Below, in pieces: positions 1 through 8,701 of a stretch of 64,000 nt of DNA. The notes beneath the pieces were generated by a model that was given only the letters and a program-made list of their open reading frames with translations, was not told where the DNA came from and made no database searches. Source of the stretch: Chromatiaceae bacterium (GTDB lineage Bacteria; Pseudomonadota; Gammaproteobacteria; Chromatiales; Chromatiaceae); NCBI GenBank assembly GCA_024235415.1, contig JACKML010000001.1:310001-374000 (forward strand), given 5' to 3'. Each line of letters begins with the position of its first letter. Position 1 is the stretch's first letter. The translations under genes were made by a program, and so were the position numbers.

Positions 1-396
1 CTCGATATAGACGGTGGCAAGCCGTGCCACCAGCCAGTTGTGCGACAACCGCGCGACCCCAATGAAGAATCCCAGGAAGGTCGCGAAGAAGATCCCGAGC
101 GCCGCCACCAGCAGCGTGTTGAGCAGGCCGACGACGAAGGTGCGGCCGTAAGTGTAGGTCTCGTCGTATGGGATCAGGCTCTGCAGGATCCCAAACCCGG
201 CCGCGTTGTCGAGAAAGCCGAAGCCGGTGGTGATTCCACGCTGCTCCATGTTCTGCAGCGTATTGCTCAGCAGGAAATTGCCAAAGGCGAGGATGCACAG
301 GACCAGCAGGACCTGAAAGACGATGGCCCGGAAAGTGGGCTGACGCCAAAGCGGGACCTTTCCCGTCGAATCCTGAGAATAGTGCTCAGTGGCCAT
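1..396 (-). CDS. aapQ: General L-amino acid ABC transporter permease AapQ, N-terminal part (cut by window start)
   Basis: Inner-membrane permease of a polar amino-acid uptake ABC transporter. The 132 visible codons begin with ATG at 396. They give a hydrophilic start (MATEHYSQDS), one membrane segment (residues about 28-45, VFQVLLVLCILAFG), a periplasmic stretch, and a second segment entering the permease fold (VVGLLNTLLVAALGIFFATF, about 98-117). The extra N-terminal helix and the insertion before the core are typical of AapQ/BztB rather than short HisM-type permeases. It follows the binding-protein gene aapJ on the same strand, 81 bp downstream. The remaining permease and ATPase genes should lie before base 1. 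The family is clear; the substrate is inferred from the family. Confidence 0.85.
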   Translation of the reverse strand, partial: MATEHYSQDSTGKVPLWRQPTFRAIVFQVLLVLCILAFGNFLLSNTLQNMEQRGITTGFGFLDNAAGFGILQSLIPYDETYTYGRTFVVGLLNTLLVAALGIFFATFLGFFIGVARLSHNWLVARLATVYIE

Positions 397-431
397 TGAG
401 GTCAGCGGATATCACGCTTGAGGAAACCCGG

Positions 432-464
432 GGCAGGTCCGGAGGCAAAGTCTCCGAACCTGCC
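432..464 (-). other. Intercistronic hairpin between aapJ and aapQ
   Basis: Two 13-nt arms (432-444 and 452-464) form a long GC-rich stem with one G-U-type position and a 7-nt loop. It lies in the 81-bp gap between the aapJ stop and the aapQ start. The T tract after it on the minus strand is only TTT. It is therefore better read as an mRNA-stabilising or attenuating hairpin, of the kind that keeps binding-protein mRNA more abundant than permease mRNA, than as a full terminator. Confidence 0.55.
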
Positions 465-477
465 GAATCGCCTTGGT

Positions 478-1497
478 TCAGCGAATAGGCGGTGCGTACT
501 GCAGGCCACCCTTGCTCCACAACGCGTTCAGACCACGCGCGATGCCGAGCGCACTGCCCGCACCGACGTTGCGGTCGAAAGCCTCACCGTAGTTGCCCAC
601 CTGTTTGATGATGTTGTAGCCCCAGTCATCCGGCAGACCCATCCATTCACCCTTCACACCCTCGACGCCCAGCAGGCGACGCACATTGGGATCGGCGGAA
701 CCCGCTTTCATCTCGTCGACGTTGGCCGAGGTCACGCCGAGTTCCTCTGCATTGACCATCGCATACAGCGACCACTTGACGATGTTGAACCACTCGTCGT
801 CACCCTGGCGCACCACAGGCCCCAGCGGCTCTTTTGAAATCACCTCGGGCAGCACCACGGCGCTCTTCGGGTCACTCAGCTTGATGCGCAGGGCATACAG
901 CTGCGACTGGTCGGATGTCAGCGCATCGCAACGACCGGCCTCGAACGCCTTGATCGTCTGGTCCGACGTATCGAAGGTGATCGGCGTGTAGTTCATTTTG
1001 TTGCTGCGGAAATAATCGGCAAGGTTCAACTCGGTGGTCGTACCGGCCTGGATACAGAAGGAAGCACCGTCCATCTCCAACGCGCTCTTCACGCCAAGGT
1101 TTTTGGTGACCAGGAAGCCCTGCCCGTCATAGTAGTTGACGCCGGTGAAGTTCAGGCCGAGCGAGGTATCGCGCGTGTAGGTCCAGGTGGTGTTGCGCGG
1201 CAACATGTCGATCTCGCCGGACTGCAGCGCGGTGAAGCGTTCTTTTGCCGTCAACGGGTTGTACTTGACCTTCTCCGCATCGCCAAAGATCGCTGCAGCC
1301 ACTGCACGACACATATCGACGTCGATACCGGTGAACCGGCCCTTGTCGTCGGCGCTCGAGAAACCGGGCAGCCCGGTACTCACGCCGCATTGCACGAAGC
1401 CCTTGCTCTTGACCGCATCCAGCGTGGCGCCGGCATTCACGGCACCGGAAAGCATCAGGGCGGCACCCAGCCCCATCACGTATCTCGTTGCTTGCAT
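478..1497 (-). CDS. aapJ: Amino-acid ABC transporter periplasmic substrate-binding protein AapJ
   Basis: Periplasmic solute-binding protein (SBP_bac_3 family, 339 aa) that captures L-amino acids for the AapQMP importer. A signal peptide is visible (MQATRY, then a hydrophobic run to about residue 22, with a likely cut after AVNA). The mature part has the family order: a VQCGV strand, GIDVDMCRAVAAAIFGD, a TAKERFTALQSGEIDML region, and FLVTKNLGVKSA. I chose the ATG at 1497 because GGGAGGAG lies just upstream and the signal peptide starts there; the frame stays open to 1653 without a signal-like start. It is the first gene of the transporter operon. Substrate breadth (Asp, Glu, Gln, neutral amino acids) is known for the family, not shown here. 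Confidence 0.92.
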   Translation of the reverse strand: MQATRYVMGLGAALMLSGAVNAGATLDAVKSKGFVQCGVSTGLPGFSSADDKGRFTGIDVDMCRAVAAAIFGDAEKVKYNPLTAKERFTALQSGEIDMLPRNTTWTYTRDTSLGLNFTGVNYYDGQGFLVTKNLGVKSALEMDGASFCIQAGTTTELNLADYFRSNKMNYTPITFDTSDQTIKAFEAGRCDALTSDQSQLYALRIKLSDPKSAVVLPEVISKEPLGPVVRQGDDEWFNIVKWSLYAMVNAEELGVTSANVDEMKAGSADPNVRRLLGVEGVKGEWMGLPDDWGYNIIKQVGNYGEAFDRNVGAGSALGIARGLNALWSKGGLQYAPPIR

Positions 1498-1674
1498 GTC
1501 GCATCTCCTCCCAAATACCGCGGCCCGTCTGTGCACCGCTGGTTTCTTATTAAAGTGTTTCTGATGACCCAACCTGTACGGCGGTGTTCCGCGGTAGCGG
1601 TCGAGGCATCGTGGCCCGAGTGTCTCTTCCCGCGCCTGGTGCGTCAAGAACACCCTGCCGGCACCTGCCGAGGA

Positions 1675-3705
1675 TCAGCTGACCGCGACCCCGGCGATCA
1701 GCCGGTTCAGGCCATTCTCGTCCAGCACCTCGACACCGAGATCCCGCGCCTTTTCGAGTTTGGAACCGGCGTCTTCGCCGGCAACAACGTAGTCGGTTTT
1801 TTTCGAGACACTGCCGGCGACCTTCGCACCGAGTGCCTGCAGCCGCTGCTTGATCACATCACGCGGTTCCGACAGGGCACCTGTCAGGACGAAGGTCCTG
1901 CCAGCAAACGGCAGTGATTCGGGCACAGGGGTCGGCTCGCCTTCGGTCCAATACACACCCGCCTTGCGCAGCTTGTCGATCACCGCCAGGTTATGCGGCT
2001 GGCGGAAGAAGGTATGGACATGGTGAGCCACCACCGGACCGACGTCGGGGGTCTGTTGCAGCACGTCTTCCTCCGCTGCAGCAATCGCGTCCAGACTGCC
2101 GAACTGGCGAGCCAGGGCCTGTGCCGTGGCCTCGCCGACTTCGCGGATCCCGAGCGCGTACAGGAAGCGCGGCAATGTCGTGGCGCGCGCCTTGCTCAGT
2201 GCCCCGACCAGGTTGGTGGCCGACTTCTCGCCCATACGCTCCAGCCCGGCCAGGGTGTCGGCCTGCAGCGTGAACAGGTTGGCCGGGTCGTCGATCAGGG
2301 ACTGGTCGATCAGCTGTTCGATCAGTTTGTCGCCCAGACCCTCGATGTCCATCGCCCGGCGTGACGCGAAATGCTTGACCGCCTCCTTGCGTTGCGCGGC
2401 GCAGTAGAGTCCACCGGAGCAACGCGCCACGGCCTCGCCTTCGATGCGTTCGATATCCGAACCACAGACAGGGCACTGCGCAGGCAGCTTCACTTTCCGG
2501 GTGCCGGTGGGGCGGCGCTCGGTCAGCACGCGCACGACCTCCGGGATCACGTCGCCGGCACGGCGCACGACCACGGTGTCGCCTACACGCACGTCTTTAC
2601 GCTGCACCTCGTCCATGTTGTGCAAGGTCGCATTGCTGACGGTCACCCCGCCGACAAACACCGGCTTGAGGCGGGCCACCGGGGTCACGGCGCCGGTGCG
2701 CCCGACCTGAAACTCGACCGCCTCGACGACCGTGAGCTCCTCTTGCGCGGGGAACTTTCTGGCAATCGCCCAACGCGGCGCCCGCGACACGAATCCGAGC
2801 TGTCGCTGATCGGCGATACTGTCCACCTTGAACACCACACCGTCGATCTCGTAGGCCAGCTGTGCGCGACGCACGCCGATGTCCTCGAAATAGGCCACGC
2901 ATTGTGGCAATCCGCTGACCACGCGCATCTCAGGAGAGACCGGCAGCCCCCAACCCTTGAGCAGCGTCATGTTGCCGCTGTGCGTCAGCGCCATCGCACG
3001 ACCCTCGACCTCGCCGAGGCCATAGCAGAACATCGCCAGTGGTCGCGCCGCAGTGATGCCGGGATCGAGTTGCCGCAGGCTGCCAGCGGCCGCATTGCGC
3101 GGGTTGGCAAACACCTTGTCACCCTGTGCCCGCTGGCGTGCGTTGAGCGCCTCGAATCCCCTGCGCGGCATGAAGATCTCGCCGCGCACTTCGAGCACGG
3201 GCGGCCAGTCGTCACCGCGCAGACGCAGCGGTATTGACGCAATAGTGCGCACGTTCTGCGTCACGTTCTCGCCTCGCGTGCCGTCACCACGCGTGGCTGC
3301 CTGGACCAGCAGCCCCTGTTCGTAACGCAGGCTGATCGCCAGTCCGTCGAGCTTCGGCTCGGCCGCATAGCGAACATCACCATCCCGCTCCAGGCGCTCG
3401 CGTACGCGCCGATCGAAATCCGCGAGCGCCTCGGTCGACAGGGCGTTGTCGAGCGACAGCATCGGGACGCGGTGCTCGACCTCGCCGAACGCAGCGAGTG
3501 GTGCACCGCCGACCCGCTGGGTCGGCGAGTCCGGCGAAACGAGTTCAGGGTATCTGGCCTCGAGTTCCTGAAGTTCGCGAAACAGCCGATCGAACTCGCT
3601 ATCGGGAACCTGCGGGTCGTCCAGCACGTAGTACCGGTAGTTGTGGTCTTCGATCTGCTCGCGCAGGTGTTCAGCCTTTGCGCGAACGGCCGGGTCCGCG
3701 ATCAA
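1675..3705 (-). CDS. ligA: NAD-dependent DNA ligase LigA
   Basis: Seals nicks in replication and repair using NAD+. At 676 aa it has the usual length and domain order: Ia domain (HNYRYYVLDDPQVPDSEFD), adenylation domain with the nucleotide-accepting lysine in EPKLDG (K118), OB fold, a four-cysteine zinc finger (CPVCGSDIE...CSGGLYC), helix-hairpin-helix repeats (IREVGEATAQALARQFGS), and a C-terminal BRCT domain from about residue 595. The start is TTG at 3705, with GGAG 7 nt upstream. It overlaps the zipA stop codon (TTGA), so the two genes are translationally coupled. The order smc-zipA-ligA is the common gammaproteobacterial arrangement. Confidence 0.97.
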   Translation of the reverse strand: MIADPAVRAKAEHLREQIEDHNYRYYVLDDPQVPDSEFDRLFRELQELEARYPELVSPDSPTQRVGGAPLAAFGEVEHRVPMLSLDNALSTEALADFDRRVRERLERDGDVRYAAEPKLDGLAISLRYEQGLLVQAATRGDGTRGENVTQNVRTIASIPLRLRGDDWPPVLEVRGEIFMPRRGFEALNARQRAQGDKVFANPRNAAAGSLRQLDPGITAARPLAMFCYGLGEVEGRAMALTHSGNMTLLKGWGLPVSPEMRVVSGLPQCVAYFEDIGVRRAQLAYEIDGVVFKVDSIADQRQLGFVSRAPRWAIARKFPAQEELTVVEAVEFQVGRTGAVTPVARLKPVFVGGVTVSNATLHNMDEVQRKDVRVGDTVVVRRAGDVIPEVVRVLTERRPTGTRKVKLPAQCPVCGSDIERIEGEAVARCSGGLYCAAQRKEAVKHFASRRAMDIEGLGDKLIEQLIDQSLIDDPANLFTLQADTLAGLERMGEKSATNLVGALSKARATTLPRFLYALGIREVGEATAQALARQFGSLDAIAAAEEDVLQQTPDVGPVVAHHVHTFFRQPHNLAVIDKLRKAGVYWTEGEPTPVPESLPFAGRTFVLTGALSEPRDVIKQRLQALGAKVAGSVSKKTDYVVAGEDAGSKLEKARDLGVEVLDENGLNRLIAGVAVS

Positions 3706-4553
3706 TGGCGACTCCGTGCCAGACGCACCTTGCGCCGGTGTTCGATGACGGATTCCCGCGTGTGCTCCTGCATCTGCCTTGTCAGCTTGTTATGACGCTC
3801 GTCCTGCAGTTCGGCGTGCAGCAGGGTGGCCAGGCGGCCACCGATGGCCAGCATGTCATTGTAGATCTCGATGCCGTCGCGCACACCGGGCAGCTGGGTG
3901 AACAGCGACAGCCCCGGGGTGGTGAATGCCGCCATTTCATCGATCGGGAAGGTCCCGGGCTCCACCATGCTCGCCATGCTGAACAAGACCCGGTCACTGC
4001 TGCCATCGTGGCGGTGATAGATCGACATCTCGCCATGCACCAGACCAACCTCGCGACAGGCCCTCTCGATTGCACTCCCGGCGAGCACGCCGTCGACTGC
4101 CTTCAGATTGATCACGATGATCTTGCGTTCGACGTCGTCGGCAAGCGCAGGGTCGGCGTGCAGGTAATTGCTCTCGCCGTGCGCATCGAAACGCAGATCC
4201 ATCGAGAACTGCGGCTCGGCATCGCCCTGCGCTGTCGACCATTCACCCAGGTCTGTCGGATCCGGGTCGAGAACAGGCTTGGCACGCCGCACCGGCTTCG
4301 TGTTCGCCGCGGCCTCGGTTTCATCGTCGACACGCATCTCCGGAACAGACTCCACGGCGTCCTCCATGCCCGATTCGGTCAGTGCCAGCGATTCGTCACG
4401 CAGGCCGTCCGGATCGATCGACATTGCCGCAGGCACACGTTTGACCCGCCTGACGCGAGGTGCTGCCCGCTTGTAGCGATCCCAGAGGTAGATACCCACC
4501 ACCAGCACCACGCCGAGCGCTATCAGAACCAACCTGACCAGATTCGAATCCAT
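3702..4553 (-). CDS. zipA: Cell division protein ZipA
   Basis: Essential divisome protein that tethers FtsZ to the inner membrane. Of 283 aa, an N-terminal membrane anchor (residues about 5-23, LVRLVLIALGVVLVVGIYL) is followed by a basic patch and an acidic, low-complexity linker (about 35-135). The C-terminal ZipA domain (about 145-270) has KIIVINLKAVDGVLAGSAIERAC and FPIDEMAAFTTPGLSLFTQLPG. Start ATG at 4553. It lies 60 bp after smc and overlaps ligA. The linker is shorter than in E. coli ZipA (328 aa). Family and position agree. Confidence 0.95.
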   Translation of the reverse strand: MDSNLVRLVLIALGVVLVVGIYLWDRYKRAAPRVRRVKRVPAAMSIDPDGLRDESLALTESGMEDAVESVPEMRVDDETEAAANTKPVRRAKPVLDPDPTDLGEWSTAQGDAEPQFSMDLRFDAHGESNYLHADPALADDVERKIIVINLKAVDGVLAGSAIERACREVGLVHGEMSIYHRHDGSSDRVLFSMASMVEPGTFPIDEMAAFTTPGLSLFTQLPGVRDGIEIYNDMLAIGGRLATLLHAELQDERHNKLTRQMQEHTRESVIEHRRKVRLARSRH

Positions 4554-4613
4554 CGCAGTTTGCCGTCTAACGGTCTCCAGATTGCTGATCCATCTTCGTC
4601 ATCGACGGATCCT

Positions 4614-7600
4614 TCAAACCGCGGCCAGCGCCGCCGCCTCTTCGACATCGACCGAGACCATGCGCGAAACACCAGGCTCATGCATGGTCACGCCACTGAG
4701 CTGATTGGCGATCTCCATCGTCACTTTGTTGTGGGTGATGAAGATGAACTGGACGTGCGCGGACATCTCCTTCACCAGCGCCGAGTAGCGCCCGACATTG
4801 GCGTCATCGAGCGGCGCATCCACCTCGTCCAGCATACAGAAAGGTGCCGGATTGAGACGAAAGATCGCGAACACCATTGCCACCGCGGTCAGTGCCTTTT
4901 CACCACCGGACAACAGATGAATGCTGCTGTTGCGCTTGCCCGGCGGCCTTGCCATCACCGTCACGCCGGTGTCGAGCAGATCTTCGCCGGTGAGTTCGAG
5001 ATAGGCGTGACCACCACCGAACAGTTTCGGGAACAGCTCCTTGAACCCCGCATCGACGCGGTCGAAGGTCTCTTTGAAACGCGTGCGGGTCTCTCGATCG
5101 ATCTTGCGGATCGCCTCTTCCAGCGTCGCCAGCGATTTGCTGATGTCCTCATGTTGGGCATCGAGGTAGGCCATGCGCTCGCTCTGTTCCTGAAACTCGT
5201 CGATCGCCGCGAGGTTGATCGGGCCGAGACGCTGGATACGGTTGCCCAGGTCCTCGGCCCGCGCCTGCCATGCGTCGACGGCGGCGTCCTGCGCCATATC
5301 CTGCTGTAACTGCTCGCGCTCGAAGCCGGTTTCCGCCAACTGCTCCTCGAGTGTGCGGCTGCGCACCAGGATCTCCTGGCGTGCCATCCGGGTCTCATCG
5401 AGGCGGCTGCGCTCATCCTGCACCTGTTGTTCAACGCGGTGCCGCGACTGGTCGAGTTCACGCAGTCTGTGGTCGATGCTCTCCAGACCCTTACGGGCCT
5501 GCGACAGGCTGGCCTCGACTTCGGCACGTACCTGCAACTGCTGCTCCAGGCGCACCTGCTGCTCGCCGATCGGCGCCTTGCCGGCATCGAGCTGGGCCTC
5601 CAGGCCGCCACAGCGCTCCTGCATTTGAGTCAGCTGCTGCTGCATCCTCCCTATCCCGGAACGCAACGAGTCCTCGGAACTGCGCATCGATTCCACGCGC
5701 AACGCGATTTCGTGCACCCGGTTGCGTGCCGCACTGGCTGTGCCGCGCGCCGCATCCAGTGCAGCCCGCAGCGCATCCCGCTCGGCGACCAGTTCCTCAC
5801 GATGCTTGGCCAGGTCCTCGATCGAGGCGAGCGCCTGGTGCAGGCGGCCGCGCGCGGCCTGCATATCGGTCACGCCCTGCTCCAACTGCTGGCGCAGATC
5901 GAGGGCATCCCTGTCCAGACCCTCCAGGCGATGCCGGATCTGCTCCGCACGCGCCTGCTTGCCGCTGAGCAGGGCGCGCACCTCGGCCACCTTGCGCTGC
6001 GCGGCCTCCAGCTCGCGCTGCTGCACCTCGCGTGCCTGCTCTGCCTCGACCAGGGCGCGGCGGTCGGCCGCCAGCTGGTCGGCCAGCTGTGTGACCTGCG
6101 GTTCGAGCTGGGTCAGACGCTGGGTCAGCACCCGGATCTCCTGCTCCCGCGCCAGCACCCCGGCACGGGCATCACTGCCCCGCTGCACGCTGACCCAACC
6201 ATGTCCAACCCGCACACCGTCCGGCGTGACCAGGCATTCGCCGGCCGCCAGCGTATCGCGTCGCTGCAGCGCATCCGCCAGGTCATGCGCAGTGTGAATG
6301 CTGTTGAGCAGGTGCAGCAGCGGGCTAGGCCCGCTGACATGTGCCGCGAGCGTGCCTTCGCGTGCCTGTGGCCGCGCGGCGCCCGTCTCGAACAGTGTCA
6401 GGACCCCGCGTTCGAGGCGCACCAGGTCCGCGGCCGGGGCATCGAGATCGTCGACCATGACCGCCTGCAGCTGCTCGGCCAACACCACCTCGGCAGCCTT
6501 CTGCCATTCGCCAGAGACTTCGATCGTCTCGAGCAGGCGGCGCGCCTCGCCCAGACCCTTGTCGCGCAGCCAACGCTCGATACCCTTGTCGCCCTCACCG
6601 CGCGCGGCCTGCTGCAGGGCATTGAGTGATGCCAGCCGACCGCGCAGCGTCTCCAGCTCGGAGCGTGCCGTGGCCAGTTCTTCCTGCGCCTCCTGGCCGC
6701 GCTGGCGCAAGGTCGCGATCGACTGCACACGTGCCTCGACACGCCCCCTGAAGGCTATCAGTGCGGCTTCGCCTTCGGATTCACGGCGTTGCAGGTCGGC
6801 AATCTCGGCTGCCAATGACACATCGGCGAGATGCCCGCGCTCCTCGTCGTTGCGGGTCAGGCGGCGCTTCAGCTGCACCTCTTGTTGTTCGAGGTGATTG
6901 AGCCGGGTACGCTCCACCTGCGCCTGCTGCGCCGGCTCGTTGGCACCCTGGTTGAAGCTGTCCCAGTTGGTCTGCCAGGCCAGCATCGCCGCCTCGGCAT
7001 CCTGCAGCGCCTTTGCCGCACCGTCGGATTCAGTCCTGGCCGCATCGAGCATCGGTTGATCGCGCTCGAGCTCGCCGGCGAGTTCCGCCAGGCGATTGCC
7101 ATCCTGTTCGCTCAACGCCATCGCCTGGGCCAGCGCCTGGCGGGCCTGAACCAGGTCTGACTCCTGCTGACGACGCGCCTCCCGCGCATACTGGATCGAT
7201 TCCTCGAGGCGCGCGATCTCCGAGCCGACGGCATAGAAGCGACCCTGGATCGTGTTGAAGGCGTCGTTTGCCTCGGTGTGCGCCGAGCGCTGCTGCTCGA
7301 TCTCCGCCTCGGTATTGCGCTGTTCGGCGACCGCCGCCTGCAACCGGTTCTCCTGCTCAGCGATGGTGCGGTCGCGCTGCTCCATGTCCGCCAGCATCTG
7401 GTCCAGCCGCAGCGCCAGCAGTTCGGCACGCACACGGCGCTCTTCTTCCCGCAGGGCCTTGTATTTCTGGGCCGTGGCGGACTGCCGTTCGAGGTGCCGC
7501 AGCTGCTTCTGCACCTCTTCCCGGAGATCGTCGAGGCGTTCAAGATTTTCGCGCGTGTGGCCGATGCGATTCTCGGTCTCGCGACGGCGTTCCTTGTATT

Positions 7601-8114
7601 TCGATATGCCCGCGGCCTCTTCCAGGTAGACGCGCAGGTCCTCGGGACGTGCCTCGATAAGGCGCGAGATCATGCCCTGTTCGATGATCGAATAACTGCG
7701 CGGACCCAGCCCGGTGCCGAGGAACAGGTCGGTGATGTCGCGGCGCCGGCAGCGCACGCCGTTGAGGTAGTACAGAGACTGGCCGTCGCGAGAGACCTGG
7801 CGCTTCACCGAGATCTGGCTGTACTGCGCATACTGCCCGCCCGCACCGCCGTCGGCATTGTCGAACACCAGTTCAATGGTGGCCGTGCCGACCGGCTTGC
7901 GACTGGTCGAGCCGTTGAAAATAACGTCGGCCATCGACTCGCCGCGCAGGTTTTTGGCCGAGCTCTCGCCCATGACCCAGCGTACCGCGTCGATGACATT
8001 GGACTTGCCGCAGCCATTGGGTCCGACGATACCGACGAGATTACTGGGGAACAGGACCGTGGTCGGGTCGACAAAGGATTTGAAGCCCGCCAGCTTGATT
8101 TTTTCCAGACGCAT
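4614..8114 (-). CDS. smc: Chromosome segregation ATPase SMC
   Basis: Structural-maintenance-of-chromosomes ATPase, 1166 aa, which organises and segregates the nucleoid as a dimer with ScpA/ScpB. Walker A GPNGCGKS is at residues 31-38, followed by two long coiled-coil arms rich in E, Q, R and A around a central hinge (about 500-650). The ABC signature LLSGGEKAL and Walker B FCMLDEVDAPLDD lie near the C terminus. I start it at ATG 8114 (MRLEKIKLAGFKSF), the standard SMC N terminus; the frame is open to 8192 but that extension is not family-like. It is the first gene of the smc-zipA-ligA series and is divergent from queF. Many gammaproteobacteria have MukB instead, so a true SMC argues against Enterobacterales and Vibrionales. 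Confidence 0.97.
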   Translation of the reverse strand: MRLEKIKLAGFKSFVDPTTVLFPSNLVGIVGPNGCGKSNVIDAVRWVMGESSAKNLRGESMADVIFNGSTSRKPVGTATIELVFDNADGGAGGQYAQYSQISVKRQVSRDGQSLYYLNGVRCRRRDITDLFLGTGLGPRSYSIIEQGMISRLIEARPEDLRVYLEEAAGISKYKERRRETENRIGHTRENLERLDDLREEVQKQLRHLERQSATAQKYKALREEERRVRAELLALRLDQMLADMEQRDRTIAEQENRLQAAVAEQRNTEAEIEQQRSAHTEANDAFNTIQGRFYAVGSEIARLEESIQYAREARRQQESDLVQARQALAQAMALSEQDGNRLAELAGELERDQPMLDAARTESDGAAKALQDAEAAMLAWQTNWDSFNQGANEPAQQAQVERTRLNHLEQQEVQLKRRLTRNDEERGHLADVSLAAEIADLQRRESEGEAALIAFRGRVEARVQSIATLRQRGQEAQEELATARSELETLRGRLASLNALQQAARGEGDKGIERWLRDKGLGEARRLLETIEVSGEWQKAAEVVLAEQLQAVMVDDLDAPAADLVRLERGVLTLFETGAARPQAREGTLAAHVSGPSPLLHLLNSIHTAHDLADALQRRDTLAAGECLVTPDGVRVGHGWVSVQRGSDARAGVLAREQEIRVLTQRLTQLEPQVTQLADQLAADRRALVEAEQAREVQQRELEAAQRKVAEVRALLSGKQARAEQIRHRLEGLDRDALDLRQQLEQGVTDMQAARGRLHQALASIEDLAKHREELVAERDALRAALDAARGTASAARNRVHEIALRVESMRSSEDSLRSGIGRMQQQLTQMQERCGGLEAQLDAGKAPIGEQQVRLEQQLQVRAEVEASLSQARKGLESIDHRLRELDQSRHRVEQQVQDERSRLDETRMARQEILVRSRTLEEQLAETGFEREQLQQDMAQDAAVDAWQARAEDLGNRIQRLGPINLAAIDEFQEQSERMAYLDAQHEDISKSLATLEEAIRKIDRETRTRFKETFDRVDAGFKELFPKLFGGGHAYLELTGEDLLDTGVTVMARPPGKRNSSIHLLSGGEKALTAVAMVFAIFRLNPAPFCMLDEVDAPLDDANVGRYSALVKEMSAHVQFIFITHNKVTMEIANQLSGVTMHEPGVSRMVSVDVEEAAALAAV

Positions 8115-8267
8115 GGCGGGCAAAGATACAGGATGCCTCGGCGCGGATACAAGACGCCGGTCGTTGCTGTGGGATGACCACACAAACCGCATGTATCCCT
8201 ATGTTTTTAGATGGTTTTCGTGGGTCACCTAAAGTGATTTCTCGCACGACCCGCCTGGCGCCTCGCG

Positions 8268-8273
8268 TATAAT
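8268..8273 (+). promoter_or_regulatory. Candidate -10 element (TATAAT) upstream of queF
   Basis: A perfect TATAAT stands 35 bp before the queF start in the smc/queF divergent gap (8115-8308). No good TTGACA is seen 16-18 bp upstream, so the promoter is only partly supported. Confidence 0.45.
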
Positions 8274-8308
8274 GCGCGGCAATCTGCGAACTGTTGCCAG
8301 GAAATGCC

Positions 8309-8698
8309 ATGTCCACCCGAGCCAGCAAAGATCTGGAGACCTTCGAAAATCCGCGCCCTGAGCGCGATTACACCATCCGAATCCGCCTGCCGGAATTCAC
8401 CTGTCTGTGCCCGAAAACCGGACAGCCGGACTTCGCGACGTTGCATCTGGAATATGTTCCGGATGCGAAATGTGTCGAGCTGAAATCGCTGAAACTCTAT
8501 ATCTGGTCGTTTCGCGACGAGGGGGCGTTTCACGAGGCCGTGACCAACCGCATCCTCGATGACCTGGTGGCGGCAACCGCACCCCGCTTCATGCGTCTGA
8601 CCGCCGAGTTCAATGTGCGCGGCGGCGTCTATACCAATGTGATTGCCGAGCACCGCGCGGATGACTGGCCGACACCACAGGCCATCCACCTGCCCTGA
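8309..8698 (+). CDS. queF: NADPH-dependent 7-cyano-7-deazaguanine reductase QueF
   Basis: Reduces preQ0 to preQ1 with NADPH in queuosine tRNA-modification biosynthesis. At 129 aa it is the short, single-domain (B. subtilis type) form. The nucleophilic cysteine is C34 in EFTCLCPKTGQPDF, with the acid D41 in the same motif. The QueF motif VELKSLKLYIW (E58) binds NADPH and substrate, and GAFHEAVTN follows. The ATG at 8309 has AGGA 7 nt upstream; an in-frame TTG at 8294 is less likely. Its stop is 3 bp before the sugar kinase start, so the two are probably cotranscribed. Confidence 0.96.
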   Translation: MSTRASKDLETFENPRPERDYTIRIRLPEFTCLCPKTGQPDFATLHLEYVPDAKCVELKSLKLYIWSFRDEGAFHEAVTNRILDDLVAATAPRFMRLTAEFNVRGGVYTNVIAEHRADDWPTPQAIHLP

Positions 8699-8701
8699 GC
8701 C

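Noticed and set aside
1498..1674. Promoter search upstream of aapJ (TTGGGT ... TTTAATAA)
   Set aside because: The two elements are about 14 bp apart, too close for a sigma-70 promoter, and no sigma-54 element is present.
3498..5309. Long plus-strand open frame (603 codons) over zipA and smc
   Set aside because: Antisense shadow of GC-rich coding DNA: His/Arg/Gln-rich, no family motif, and the opposite strand holds clear ZipA and SMC.
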